From NCBI GenBank assembly GCA_963971225.1, contig OZ020267.1, positions 9,265,574 to 9,329,573 on the forward strand: a stretch of 64,000 nucleotides of DNA, written 5' to 3'. The translations under genes and the position numbers were made by a program. Of the stretch, positions 26,036-39,800 are shown piece by piece (within the stretch, counting starts at the first letter, position 1; every line of letters starts with the position of its first letter). Source of the DNA: Melieria omissa. Lineage: Eukaryota; Arthropoda; Insecta; Diptera; Ulidiidae. Below the pieces are notes generated by a model. The model was given only the letters and a program-made list of their open reading frames with translations. It had not been told where the DNA came from and did no database searches.

Positions 26036-29000
26036 TCAATAATTGCAAAATCGTCCACATTTCGATTGCTTTCTTATGCATGGCTTTTATTAGACACTTC
26101 ATTGCAAAAGATGTTCACCGCAAACACAAAATTGACAACCATATTACTCAGCGATAAATCAAAAATCATGGGTCAAGAACAACACTCATTGCATATGTAT
26201 GTAAATGCAAAAGCGCTGTACGAATTGATGGAATTTCCAAAATGATTCTCGATTAGAATCGTCTATTCGATTCAGCCTATCGCCGCAGTGTAGGCGAGAC
26301 TCGTTTTTAGCAACACACACGCACACACACACACACACCGTTCGCACTGGGATCACACTTCTACTTAATTATAATGAAATTGTGTATTGGCAAATTGTGA
26401 CCTGTGGCTGATTGAAATGACAAAAACTGACATTATTGTTGGAATTTGATTTTATAAGTATGTGTCTAAACATTTAGTGGCGTGTGGTGGATGTGACTTT
26501 GTCGGCTCTTCAAGATTAAATTAACTATTTATTTAAATTGAATCGATTTCATATTATCAAATTAGACACGTGCTAGTGGTGGACGTGCTGGTGGTGGTTG
26601 CGTTGCCTAAAGGCTCGCAGTTAAAACAAGAACGTTATTCATAACAATAACGACAACACGCTTTCAATTTATGAATACCTTGTATAACCGGAAAACCGAA
26701 TCGTTTTTGGGCGCGTGTGCGTAATAAAATAAACAATCAATAGTTTCCAGTTTTAAATGTTTCCCTCAATTATTTACATTGTTGATGTAAGTGGGTGGCT
26801 GCTTTGTGGCCTATTTCAGGCAGACGACCATTACACGAGTTAATGTTTATGCTGAATAATATTTTCTCAACGCCGAGACATCCATGAACTCACTTTCGAC
26901 GCAAAATCTGCATTATTTTGTAGCACACATAAATGGCAAATGAGCTCAAATGGTTTTCATATGAAATCAGTTAACACCGGCCTGCACCAAATGCTTGTGT
27001 TCAAAATTATTCGTTGACCTCAAAGCGAACCATTTAATTGCTGCCAAATATAGATGAACGGAGGCAAACAAAGACATTAAAATGCATGCAATAGCAAATT
27101 TTTAAAGAAACCAATTTTGTTACGTTGATGAAATGCAGGCAGTTTCCCATCGATTGCGTAATGTTGAAATTGCCAAAATGGAACACCATACACCAAATGC
27201 CGAACAGAAGTCAGATGTAATAAATTAGTATCTGAATTTTAATGCTTGGTTTCACCAATGAAAAAGTATTCTTTAGGATTGTAATAGGACCTAACCTAAC
27301 CTAATAGATTTATAATTTATTTATTTACGTAAATAAATTTATTTTCTGTTTGAACAAACATTTGGGTACAACTGAAAGCATTTGAGAATAAGATCCTAGG
27401 TTTTTTCGCTGGAGAGGAGTAACGTATTTAAAACTCAAAGCTCTACTACTACAGTTCATGTTTCAACTCTGTTTACCAAAATACTCCAACATCAATTTAT
27501 CTCGTACTTTCACTTAGAAGTAAGACTCATATTTCACCACAAAAATTGCAGTACAACCTTTGGTATTCCCGCCTGTCAGAGTATAAGTTAATAGATGAAC
27601 ATCAGTTGCAAATAGACGCCCTTTACGAAGGCTAATGTGCAAATACTCATTACTTCATACTCACTTCCCATGTTTGCGTAAACTTGAAAGTTAGTAATAT
27701 AATGGCTGCGGTTTACACAAACTAATCTAAAACATTTTCAAAAGATTAGTCTCTCAGCGCGAGCGATAATCATCACTGCTTTACCATTAACATTTTTATT
27801 CAACGCAAACGAACAACTAATTTACAGTATGCGCTCCCGGAAGAAGTAATTACCACCATCAAGTTTGAGTACACGCACAATGAATGTACGAGTACATGAC
27901 ATGCCCATACACTCACACACTCATATCAGTTAATGCGAACGAATACAGTGGAAATCGCACAAGAATATCTCAATGCCGCACACAAATTTAAACATTCGCC
28001 CGATTCCAACAATAGGAAATCTTTGTGTTTTATTTACTTGAACAATGCGCGCAGCAGACGTTAAATTTGCCCAATTAACCTTCAATTAATGTGATACAGT
28101 CGGATGTTGACAACGCTAACCAATTGAAAAAAAAACAACAATAACCAGGGAAATAATAAACATTGCGTAGTTCCGTCAAAAACACCAACTAGAATTGAAC
28201 TAGTAATTGGCTGTGCATTCATAAACGAAAGACTTAAGACACAAACTCCGAAATATTGTTGACAAATTGCGCCTTGATTCGTTGAGCACAGCGGCGTTCA
28301 ACGAAGTGTAAATGTTCATTTGCAGTTACGATTTTGTCACCTTTAGCTTTTTCACACTGGTCACGCTTTTCGCATTGTGCACGTGAAATTGAGGTTAAGT
28401 AGAGTTAAGTTGCGCATGTGCAAGCGCACTTCGCGCACATCCGTTCTGTCAAAATTTTAATTATTTGCACTGAGTTAACGAGCCCGCACCGCACAAACTT
28501 AACGAGCAAACAATCAACCAGACAGTTAAGCAGACTTGCAGAATCTAAAGTAAAAATGTTGCAGTAGCGTCAATGAGGTTGACGGTGATCTGCCACAACT
28601 ATGCGCATGAATCTGGTTCGTTGAGGTAAATTAGAAATGTGTTATTATTGACGGCGGCCTCTTTATTTGTAAACATAATCACACCATGAACTGAGGCATT
28701 TCAATGTCCAAAGCCAAAATAGCTTGAGCGGTTTTCATACTTTTGTTTTGAAGCTGAACTTGCCAAATGCAGTTTTGATATGGATTGAGTTGGCGCATGA
28801 CTGACCCAGTTTCTTTCTGAATGCGATTAGCACATTCACAATCAACTGTTTTCAAAAGGTTTGCCTTACTTGCAATAAATTTAAAAAATAATAAGTGGAC
28901 AGTGAAAGAAATCAGCCTCTGTAGGCGTATAAATTCATGATTAATGTCCAAAAATTGCAACAAAACAATTACAGTGCTGAACTTATGGACGTCACACGAT

Positions 29001-29443
29001 AAAATAGTTTTTAGTTGGATGGATTGTCTTTTATTTCGGTGCAGCTTTTACTATTTCTAGCTGTTGTTCTCCACATGGCTAATTTTTATCTAGAAACTAT
29101 AAAAAGGCTAAACTTTAATCAAAAGGCTCTTGAACAAATTGCGCACCCATTCATTGTGCAAATATCCCACATGTTTCATATTTCTCGGTAGTGCGACGCT
29201 TTCAACTGCCTCAATCTATCTCTTAATTTCATCAGCTAATTAAGTAGTCAATGTCGAGTTATGCTGAAGCTATTCTTGGCGGTCTCGCTCTTTAATTCTG
29301 TTCCTGCTGCCTGAAATTCTCGGCATTCTTGTTAAGATGAAATTGCCCATAAACGTCGATACAGCATGCAAGCGGGAATGCGTACGTGTCGCGCAAGACA
29401 ACAATTATGGACAATGTACTTCAACTCAAGCGCAACCACAAGT
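26036..29443. other. Gene-free spacer
   Basis: No exon, RNA gene or clear transposon recognised. There is a (CA)n run near 26318-26338 and moderately GC-rich single-copy-looking DNA to 28500, which may be regulatory. Confidence 0.4.
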
Positions 29444-29785
29444 CAACGCATCCATAAGAACCTTTTCAAGGTCCTGTTTGCACAGTTGCAGCATCGAAGA
29501 TGTTCGGTGCCTACGTGCATTTTGCACGTAGGCCACTTTGGCGTTGGCTTGCGATTCCAATAACCGAAGACACGTTTGCCGCCTGATGACCTGGAAACCG
29601 GAGGAAACGGCAGACAACGCATCCATAAGAACTTTTTCAAGATCCTGTTTGCACAGTTGCAGCATCGAAGACGTTCAGTGCGTACGTGCATTTTGCACGT
29701 AGGCCACTTTGGCTTTGGCTTGCGATGCCACTAACTAAAGACGCGTGAACCGCCTGATGACCTGGAAAGCGGAGGAAACGGCAGA
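29444..29785 (+). repeat. Two 171-bp tandem copies with a conserved hairpin
   Basis: Copy 1 (29444-29614) and copy 2 (29615-29785) both start caacgcatccataagaac and end ggaggaaacggcagac, with roughly ten percent difference. Each holds a hairpin of the form TACGTGC-attttGCACGTA (around 29510-29530 and 29681-29701). Overlapping open frames across it merely reflect the duplication. Confidence 0.92.
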
Positions 29786-31415
29786 CGAACGTGAGAACAC
29801 CACGTGATTTGGCGTCTGCGATGCGTAGAAGAAACAAGATTGGCAGCAAAAAAGTTGACCATTCTCTTTGCTGTGTGGTTTGAATTTCACCGTTGCAAGT
29901 TGCCTTGTTTGCAATCAATCTTTCTGTTATTTAACATAAACATTTATCATATTTATTATATATTATATTAAGTAATTTTACTAAGCTAAGCGGCACATTC
30001 TCCAAGTCACGTAATCTTGCCATATGCGGTCAAGAAACTCCAACACCAGCAAACTTTGTATCGATCTGTATGTACGAGTATCAGTGTGTCTGGTCAGATG
30101 ATTTGCAGATTATGGCTTTTGACAATTTTTTTATTTCACTATTGCTGAAAATCTGCAATTCAAAACATTAGAACTAAATCGTTGAACCAACTAATCGAAG
30201 CGGGGTAAATACGCATAACCCGGTTCACACCGGTTACTGTTGCTTGGCGGTGATTTTGCCGACAGCGAAATTATTGTAAACTGTTGCCATTATGTGCTTT
30301 TGATCTTTTTGTTTGCGATTAATATGCATGAAGTGAGAAGAGTTAAATATTAATGTTTACGATAACTTTTATTTATGCAGATATATACATAAGTATGGAA
30401 TTACTATGTGTCTGGGAGTGTAAACGGATCAAATTAGACTTTGCACATGAATAGAATTAACATTAAGTCTTTAAATTTTATATACATTTTAAATTGCGCA
30501 ATGAAAACGAAATTTTATTAATAATAACACTGATCAACAGCAAAATTCTGGTTCTGACATCAGTTCTAGGAAAAAGTATGAAAAGTGATGGAAATGACTA
30601 TGGTAAATTTTTGCTATTATTTCGATGAGAATGGGAATCACACCAAATAATTTGGCTGTGTTGTATTATTTTATGTTTCTGCTTTCATTGAACACCTAAC
30701 TCTTTAGTGGATTTACGAAAAATTTGCATGTTTTTCAACATCAAAGAAAAGGTCTTGAAATTCCATATTTTCCGACCAATTACCGCGGAATTGTAAAACT
30801 TATAAAAACAAATTACATTGGAAAAGAAGCCGTGAGGTGTTGTAGATGCCACAAACTGAAAATCATGTCAACTGGTTTATTGGTTTAGAAATTACAATCC
30901 CAAACGTGAAAAAAGTCAGTGAGATTCCGAAAAAGTGACACGCCCTTTTTTTGCGAAAACCGAAACTAAGTTTTTAAGACGGTTTGCGGATTGAAAACCA
31001 GCGCTCCCTAATTACCATAGAACTGATTTCAAACCCAGAAAAGCCGACCAAAAGTCGAAATTTGTTGCCCTGTGTAAGTTTTCAATTCGAGGTTTGTTTA
31101 TGTTGGTGAAATAATGTTAATGTTTTTGAAGGGAGGCAGTTGAAACCTCAGAGCACATTTTCTTACAGTGTGAACCAGGGATGGGAAACAAAACGAGACA
31201 GCTGGGAGCCACAAAGCCAAGATATGACCTCAACGGAACTTAACCCTTTGGCTACAGATGTTTACTGGGGAAAGTTAAAATTTTAAATTTTACTTTTTAG
31301 GCTTCTATGTGGTTATATAAGCAACATTCCATAAGAAATTTTTTAATTTTTATACTTGGACACTGTATTTTTGAGTGTTTTCCTATGAGAGCATCGTTGT
31401 GGCTGTAATAATTAC
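29786..31415. other. Gene-free spacer
   Basis: No coding signal. AT-rich DNA, possibly with an old transposon between about 30525 and 31170, but I could not define its ends. Confidence 0.35.
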
Positions 31416-32780
31416 TTAACCTTTTCCGGTCAATTTCAACATTTCTTGAGATAAAAATGTTTCCTTCAAAATACTGACTCTTATTGAACATTTTAGCAAT
31501 CGAATACAAAAAAATCATTTTGGTTGAGAATTACAGCTCAATCAAATTTGTATAGGGTGTATTTTTTAGAGGTTTGTTTTTCGAATAGAGATAAAACTGG
31601 CATTTTGTGGTCAAATCTGGCAACTCTAATGTCATTTATGTTCAGTTTGGTTTGCCATTTCATCATGAACAGGTTGACAAAAGAACAACGCTTGCAAATC
31701 GTGCAAATTTATTTCGAAAATAATGGTTCAGTTCGCGAAGTTTACCGCAAGCTCCGTCCATTTTATGGTCGACATAATCGTCCATCAGAGCAAAATCGGT
31801 CCATCCATCGGTTAACCATGGGTCGTTTTCGCACTACGTTTACTCTATGTGATAATACGCATCCGCAGAGACGTCGAACAGTGCGCACCGAAGAAACAAT
31901 TGCCGCTGTAGAGCAAAATGTTGAAGAGGACCCGAATGAATCGATTCGCCACCGTGCACAGCAATTGGAGCTTTGTCCATCAACTGAAAATTGGACCTGT
32001 AGAATTGGCTTTATTCGAGCCAGCCGCGGCGGCCACATGCCCGAAATCATATTTAAACATTAATGGCATAAAATTATCCTTCTAATAAAGCCAAATTGAT
32101 GGACATTAAAACGATTTTCTTGTGTTTTATTTCAATTCGAAGTTCTATACCTCTAAAAAAAACACCCTATATAATATATCGTGCAATGGTCCACAAATGA
32201 GTAAAAATTAATGAATTTTTGGTTTCGGGTTTTTAAGTTTTATGGACAATTCATTGATTTTTGTGATAGAAAACATACATTATAACAACAAAAAATCAAA
32301 ACGTGATTTCAGTTTGATCGAAGGTTATATAAATTATATATATAAACAATTGATTCACATTTATTCGGCATTATATAACCGTTGTTGTTGTTGCAAAGCC
32401 CTTTTCCTCACAATAAAACACAGAATCAATTAAAATTCGTACAGTTTTACAAAAAGGCACTGAATATAGCCCATTTTTATTATCCTAGTGGGAGTGGCAA
32501 GTTCGAATATCCAAACTTACATAACCCGTGTCTGTCCAGTAAAACACAAAATCGTCTAGTTATTCTTATTTTTAATCGAAAATTGCCGAATAGTCGAATT
32601 TTACTAGCCACGTGGTTTACAGGTGGGCGTGGCAGGCATACAAATGCAAAAAATCTGTTACCAAACCTATAACTTAAAAAAAATTCAAACATAACTTGCA
32701 ACCGTTACTTTCCATTTGTACGATATATCGTACAAAGCTTTGCAACCCTTGTGGTCATTTGTACGATATATCGTACAATT
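31416..32780 (+). mobile_element. Second copy of the 777-bp TTAA element, interrupted and truncated
   Basis: Except for a 617-bp insertion (31553-32169), this matches the inverse of 45514-46290 along almost its whole length. It begins TTAACcttttCCGG at 31416 but diverges after about 32778, losing the right terminal repeat. It carries two copies of the palindrome GTACGATATATCGTAC (32718-32733 and 32761-32776). The copy at 45514 shows the empty insertion site, which proves the nesting order. Confidence 0.85.
31553..32169 (+). mobile_element. Internally deleted Tc1/mariner-type element nested in a TTAA element
   Basis: Inverted ends TAGGGTGT(A/T)TTTTTTAGAG are flanked by TA on both sides (31551-31552 and 32170-32171). 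A frame starting near 31664 encodes the N-terminal DNA-binding part of a transposase (MNRLTKEQRLQIVQIYFENN, ...FRTTFTLCDNT, ...RTVRTEETIAAVEQNVEEDP). It then jumps within a few residues of SIRHRAQQLELCPST to the extreme C-terminus (IRASRGGHMPEIIFKH). The catalytic core is missing, so this is a non-autonomous derivative whose reading frame survived the deletion. Confidence 0.88.
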
Positions 32781-33885
32781 TATTTAAAGACTCGGGAAAA
32801 ATATTTAGACTCAAAAAATTTTAAATTTAATAAGTTCTATAAATCAACTGAGATTCAAACTTTGAAATTTTTTCGCTTTTTGGTACCAAAAAGTATTAAA
32901 TATTTAAAAATTCCTACGCAGAAGTACCGTCATTTGCTGGTTTTTCAAATTCTTGCAAAAAGCTGCTTACAAAACGCACTCATGCTGTGTAGCCACGGCT
33001 ATTATGATTTATATTTTTAAACAGCATTATACAATACAGACTACTTAATAAAAATTAAGAAGCTGTTCCATAAAAAGTGCGTTCGCTGTCAAATAAAAAA
33101 TCGTCGAAAAAAATGTATTCTTGAAACCACAGAGGGTTCAGACGTTCACAAAGTAGCATGTTGCCATATGGCAACAAAATAGCGAAAGGGTTAGGCGTAT
33201 TCCAAGATGCTTAGGAGAGTTAATCTTGTGTTGCTACAAAGTGATCCATGCAAATGATCCATGATTCATCTAATTCTGTTCTTACTTCAAACATTGTACC
33301 TTTGAACAGGTTTCTTCAAGAAGCGAAGTTTCACCTCTATCTCTGGTGCCCTTTTCCCCTTCATCAACGAAACGAAAACAAAAGCGTGTTTAAAATTTTT
33401 ATTGATTTTTATTTGCTTTTCATTGTATTGTCGATTTAAGGTATTTCTTACTATCTTAAAGATGCATTAAAAATTAGTTAATATTTTAATGATTCATTAT
33501 GTGAATGCGTGCCTAGCTGATTGTTTAAGAGTAAAACATTGTCCCATTTGATTATAAGCAAATACAGATCTGCGTCTTCGCACATACTATACACAGAACG
33601 ATTTACAACCCAATTGAACAACATTTATTGTGAATCGGTTCGGCTGGTTCAGTAATTGTTTAGTAATTGCAATTGAATCGACGTGCGAAATGGAGTTCGT
33701 GTACATATGTGCGCTCTCAGTTTAATTTAGTGTGTTAAAATAAAATTATAAAGGAGACTCCCCAGAAATTTACAATATAATAAAATGTATTACATATAAA
33801 CAGCCATACGTCCCAAATCTAACATTTCGACGTGTTTACACTCCCACACTTAAAACAACAGTAACCCCGGCAACCCCCTTAACTT
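32781..33885. other. Spacer and 3' flank of the long desaturase
   Basis: A palindrome GTTGCCATATGGCAAC lies at 33160-33175. A minus-strand AATAAA at 33624-33629, 257 bases past the desaturase stop, is a candidate poly(A) signal. Nothing else recognised. Confidence 0.4.
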
Positions 33886-36800
33886 CTACGTTGACACTTT
33901 ATTTTTTAGATTTTCGTTTTCATCCAGCTTCGTACTCTCCGTGCTGCTCGATTCGGCCTCGTCGTCCAGTTCGGGATCGGGCACTTCCGGATAATGACAA
34001 TGGCCGCCCTGCAGCGGGAGATTTCCATGCGTAGCAGTTGAGTGTGTGCCATCGCCATACTTGTCTAGAATGCGCGTGACCAGCTCCTTGGACGGCTGCT
34101 TCATATCCCAGGCCCAGCCGATCCTGGCGAATGCGTCCAGCACCATTGTGGTGAAGTTGACCGAGTAGTTGCCCAATTCGGCCGCTTTGTAGTCCCACGG
34201 GAAGACGTGGTGGTAGTTGTGCCAGCCCTCACCCATGGCCAAGATGGACACGTAAATGTTCTCGCTGGGACGAATGCGACTGTGGAGAAAATGAATCAAG
34301 TACGAAAAAACAATATAATTGAATAAGTGAATTGGTAGGAATTGGTTAATGGTAAATGGAAATGGTAAATATGAACTGTTCAAATGAAACACTCACTTGT
34401 CATAGGGGCGAGTGCCCCACATGTGGGCGGCGCTGTTGACCGACCAGGTGAAGTTCAGGCTGCTCACGTAACGGAAGAGGCACTGCGTCACGAAGGCCAG
34501 ATAGAATTCCTCGCCCCAGAAGTACATGGGCACCAAGGTGGGCAGCACAAAGCACAGCATAATCTTCAGCGGAATGAAGTACTTCTGGTGGAACTGAATG
34601 ACCGGATCGGCCAGTATGTCGCTCATGTCCAGCTGACGGCCACGACGCAACACCTCGGGATGCTTCAGCATCATCAGCCAGCCGACGTGTGCGAAGAAGA
34701 AGCCGCGATTCGAGTTATGTGGATCGGCATCGGTCTCCGAGTATTTGTGGTGGACGCGATGATCGCGCACCCAGTCGTACAGTGTGTTCTGTTGTGTTGG
34801 CAAAGAAAGAAAAAAAGGGGCAAACATTGTAAAAGCATTCGACTGATTCAACACTGCAGTAGCAATGACGCTAATGAGCCCTCAACGACAACAACTGCCA
34901 ATTGACACACAAACGTTGCGCCCCACTCGAACTTTGTGCGTCCTCGCCGACGGAAACACCATTTAACCCATGTCCAACAAGTACACTGTGCAACAGCAAA
35001 GTCAACATAGTCAAATTAAAAGGTGCAAATTGCTTTTGAAGATTGATGGCGCTGTCATTATGCGCCGCCGACTTGTAGTCATTACGACGAAAATGCGAAT
35101 AACACATTACGCGCACCCGTAAAGCCATTTTGATGCATTGCTATTACAGTTATTGTTGTTGTTGTTGTCAATACTTGTTGTACTTGTATCGTACAACTCA
35201 AGCGCAATCGAAATCGCGCAATTTGCACACAACAACAATTGCACTATGTGAATCGCATTAATGGAGCGCAGGTAAAATTTCAAACTTGAAAGCGAAAAGC
35301 AAACTTATACAAAATAAATACACAAATGCAAAGCGATGCTGTAATAATGTAATGTAATGAAGTGGGCAATGGCGAATATTTGATTTGAATGGTGGTCGGA
35401 CAATCGCTGCGCGCTTTGGACAAAATTATTGGCTATTGCAATGTTCAAACTGTACCGAACCGCTAGAGCTTCAATTTCTTTGGTTCGCATTTTCAAAAAT
35501 AATTTTGAACAACATGAACAAAACAACATTTCGTAAACAAGCTATGAATGACAAATAAAATTCTTGAATGCTGTGTGCTAACCAAAACCGGCCGCCAAAC
35601 CAAATGAGGTATTTTGCTTGTTTCTAGAGGTTTTATTCAACTTAAAAAATGCAATATGCGTTATTTTGTTTTTAGTTACTTTATAAATATGAAATTTCAT
35701 ATTTTGCTTGTAATTATGAAATTTACAAAATTGTTCATTTCAATATTTTAAGTTTGAAAATTTAGTCACTAAAATTATTTAATTCATCGCAATAATTGTG
35801 CAATTAAATTTCCCTTTCTATTTACTTTTCCATTCAAAAATGTTTACTGTCAGAAATTCGTCCTCTGTGTCACCTCGATTAGGTTTACAACGAATGTTGC
35901 TCGGAAATCGAGCAATCAGTTCGCACATTGAATCTCATTAAGCTGTTAATTTTCCTGACACTAATGATTATTGCTCAAATTACAGACATTTGTCATTATG
36001 TAAATTTTACAAACTTTGAATTTGATAAAAAATTTTCTCACGCGATTTCGATAAAAACTCGTAAGGCATTCGAACATTTAATAAAATTATTGAGTCGTTG
36101 GCATTTGGTGTGGTCTCAGGTGCGTGAATCATCAGACAATGTGACGTTAAGCTCAATTGATATCTAAGCTATTAATGTGTTTTTGTTGTAATTACCTGAC
36201 CAGCTAATGAAAAGCAAATCATCAGTATGCTACGCAATTTAATGTTGGCTTTGTACGAGCGATGTGTCCAGAAACGATGAGCGCCGGCTGTGACACCAAA
36301 ACCGGCCATACCGCCGGTAAAGAAGGCTGTAAGTGAGACAAGAATGAAATCAATAAATATTTTTAATGATTACTTGATAGAGCAGTTAATACTATTGTAA
36401 GAACTTTAGATGATAGTAACTTTAAACTGAAATTAATCTCATAAAATGAATTTAATATTGTTTATTGTGTGATTATAATATAATACATCGGCTGATAAGT
36501 CCCCGGTCTGACCTATTGTAAGCGCTACAAAACGAGAAATAATATTTTTTTATTTTAAGTAGTAACCTTCAAAAGGTACTTGTAAAAATTTCATTACGAT
36601 GTGACGGTTGGTTCAAAAGTAACAATTGTTTTAGTAAAACAACTTTATTCGTGTTCAGAACAATGGAAAAAAAAGAATTTCGTGTTTTTATAAAACATTG
36701 CTTTTTGATGGGGAAAAAACACCATTGAAACAAAATCCTGGCTCGAAAAGTGTTAGCCGAACTCTGCACTCGGAAAATCTATCATTATTGATTGGTTTGC

Positions 36801-39800
36801 TCAATTTAAACGTGGCCGTACGAACACCGAACACCACCAATTGACGTGGTTACACCGGAAAACGTTAAAAAAGTACACAAAATCGTTTTGGAAAACCGTA
36901 AAGTGAAATTGCAGGAGATAGCTGATACTATCAAAATATCAATGGAGCATGCGGATTTTATTTTGCATTACATTTGTCCATTAGGCAGCTGTTTCCAAAT
37001 GGGTGCTGTGTTTGCCAACAGACAAGGCAGTGCACCGTGCCACAAGTCTCTCGCTACGATGACAAAATTGCGCGACCTAGACTTCAAATTACTTTTGAAT
37101 CCACTGTATTCTCCAGACTTGGCTCCCAGTGACCTTTGTCTGTTCGAAGACTTAAAAAAAATGCTCGCAGGAAAGAAATTTGGCTCGAATGAGTAGGTGA
37201 TCGCTCAAAAAATTATCTATTTAGAGGCCAAAGATAAGTCGTTTTACAAGAAAGGTGTCGAAATGTTAGAGAAGTGCTGGAATGAATGTATCGCACTTGA
37301 AGGAAACCATGTTGATGAATAAACTTGGATTTCTTAAAAAAGTTTTGTTTTCTGCCTTTGTCAGGAAAATAAAGGTCTTTAAAATAACCTCCGTTAGAAG
37401 ATGTGTTAAAATGAGGGCCAGATGAAACAATCTAAGCACCTGCCCTCCTTTCAAAATAACTCTCAAGTTAGGTTAGACGGGCTCGGCAGATATCTTTGGT
37501 ACGTAGAATCAATGAAAATCTAGAGTAGAGTAGAGTTTTATTTTCTTTGGTAATATGCTTCAGACTCTATCACTATTCGAGTAACCACTCCCAAACGGTA
37601 CTTCAACTTGCATTGCTTAAGGCTTGATTACACGTAACGAGTCGAGTGACGAGACATCAAAATGGTACTAGGCCGAAAGAATTGGGATAGCGAGCAAAAG
37701 CGACGAGTTGTTCAAACGTATTTTGACACTTGGCGAGTCAGTTCGGTTTTACAACGCACAAAATGAACTAAGCAACTCGCGCAATTAAACTCAACCGAGC
37801 GAAAAGTGGTGTGTGACGCATTCCGCATGTCACGAGCGATTCCGCATGTCACGAGCGATTCCGCGAATCGCTGCGAAAAAGAGACAAATATAACGGTAAA
37901 GTAGTGGTCGCTCGGCCTAGCAAACAAAATGTGATTCTAGTGGCTCTCTCGCCACTTTCATCGGTCACTGACTCAATCAAGAACTCGCCTTACCGTTTAG
38001 ACGAAACGAGTACTCGTTCGAGTTGCTGTCTTGTCACTCTACTCGTTACGTGTAACCAAGCCTTTAGACCTTATTGGCAGCGAGTAATACCTAACCTAAT
38101 CTTCTTCAGGATAACAACTGGTAATGCCAAGTCTAAAGAAATTAAATCCAATGAAAATGTGGCCATAGACACAACTCTGATCTCACTGTTGATTTGTAAA
38201 TACATTAGCGAACAGTTTTGAAAATTGAGCCAAAAATACAAACAACAAAAATCAAAATTTATAAAAGTCACTGATTTCGTGTGGGAAATTTTTATTTCCT
38301 CAAAACATTTGCATTTCATGTATACATATTTAATTGCAATTAAGTTTTCGTTTTGCATGATAATCGACGATTACCAGTCAAAAAAAACCGCAATCAAATA
38401 TTATTCGCACAAATACCAGAAATCCAAACAATGCGTCCTAAATATAGACCAGAGACATTAGTATCGCTTTGTTAATTTACATTTCAAATAAATATGTACG
38501 TGCAAACGTGAAAGGCACTGGCGAGTGGCTGTTGCGTGTGGTGAATTCGTCAGCGAGACTCTTCAAGGTGTGATGTTTATTTGCAAATGGAGCGTCTAAC
38601 TAACTGAATGGTTTGAATGTGGTCGCCTAATTAGTGACAAACTACGTGCGCAGTGTGCAGACAATGCGACGCTTCGCTCATTTCAAAAATAGTCAAATAA
38701 ATAGAAGAATCGGAACTTTAGTTCGACATTAAGCTTAAAATTTAATGCTTTTGTTTTGTTTGAATTCACTTTACAGCAACTATAAACCTTGAAGTTTTTT
38801 GAAGGGTTTTTCTGATTTAAAATGATTCCAATCTTATTTCTTGTGTTTTACCACATTAATGTTGACCAACAAAACAACCAAAAACAGAACGAAAACAACT
38901 AATATTATATTTAAATAAATGGTCACATAAGTCAATACTAATTTTTGTATATTTATTCCAATAACTTAACAAATTATGTAGACATTTACATTTATACTAA
39001 ACTATTCCTTGGTGATGAAATTCCAAATTACATAAGAAGTTCAAAGCGCTGTGAGCAGTGGCGGATTCAGGAGGGATCCGAAATATTAGGGACAACTTTA
39101 AAACTATATACAAATTAAAATGATTTTTTTGGCATTTTACGAATATTAAAGAATTCTTTTTTGAAAGCTCTCCTCCAAAATATTTTTCTGAATCCGCCCC
39201 TGGCTGTGAGTTCAGCGTATTGATGCTAAATGTTTGTGGGTTGGAAATTCCACTGTAATCAACAATTCAAGTTTGAATTTAAATGAAAAAGTTTCCGTTT
39301 GTCTTTCTATTTGGCAGCATTAATGTAATGTCAGCATTTCGGCAAATTCATGAGTTGCAGAACCTGACAGCCAGAGTGGCAAAACACTCATGAAGAAATG
39401 CTAAGATGCGGAGATATCCAATTCTCTGAATGTGTATTTGTGTATGTGAATTTATGACCATATGTGTGTGTTTGTATTATAACAACAACATCACACTTGC
39501 TTCCGCTGTAGTGTCAATCAATTTCAGTTCTCTGATTCATGACTTTCAATTTCTACATAAAAATATTTATACAAAAACCCAAAAACCATCGACCACCAAT
39601 ACTTCCCATATATTTGGCGTTTCTTCGTGCGAGTCAATAATTTTAATAGGCAAAATGCAGTTATTATTCCATCCAGTCTCCCAGACGCCGACCATATGCA
39701 ATGAAAGATTAACCTTCAGCAACTTTGACTCGAATTTTGTTGTTTTGATTTGTCTCGTTGTTTTTGTAACTATAACAACCGGTTTTGAATGATGCTTCGC

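Noticed and set aside
29426..29691. Two overlapping minus-strand frames with internal repeats
   Set aside because: The repeats come from the 171-bp tandem DNA duplication; no protein family is recognised.
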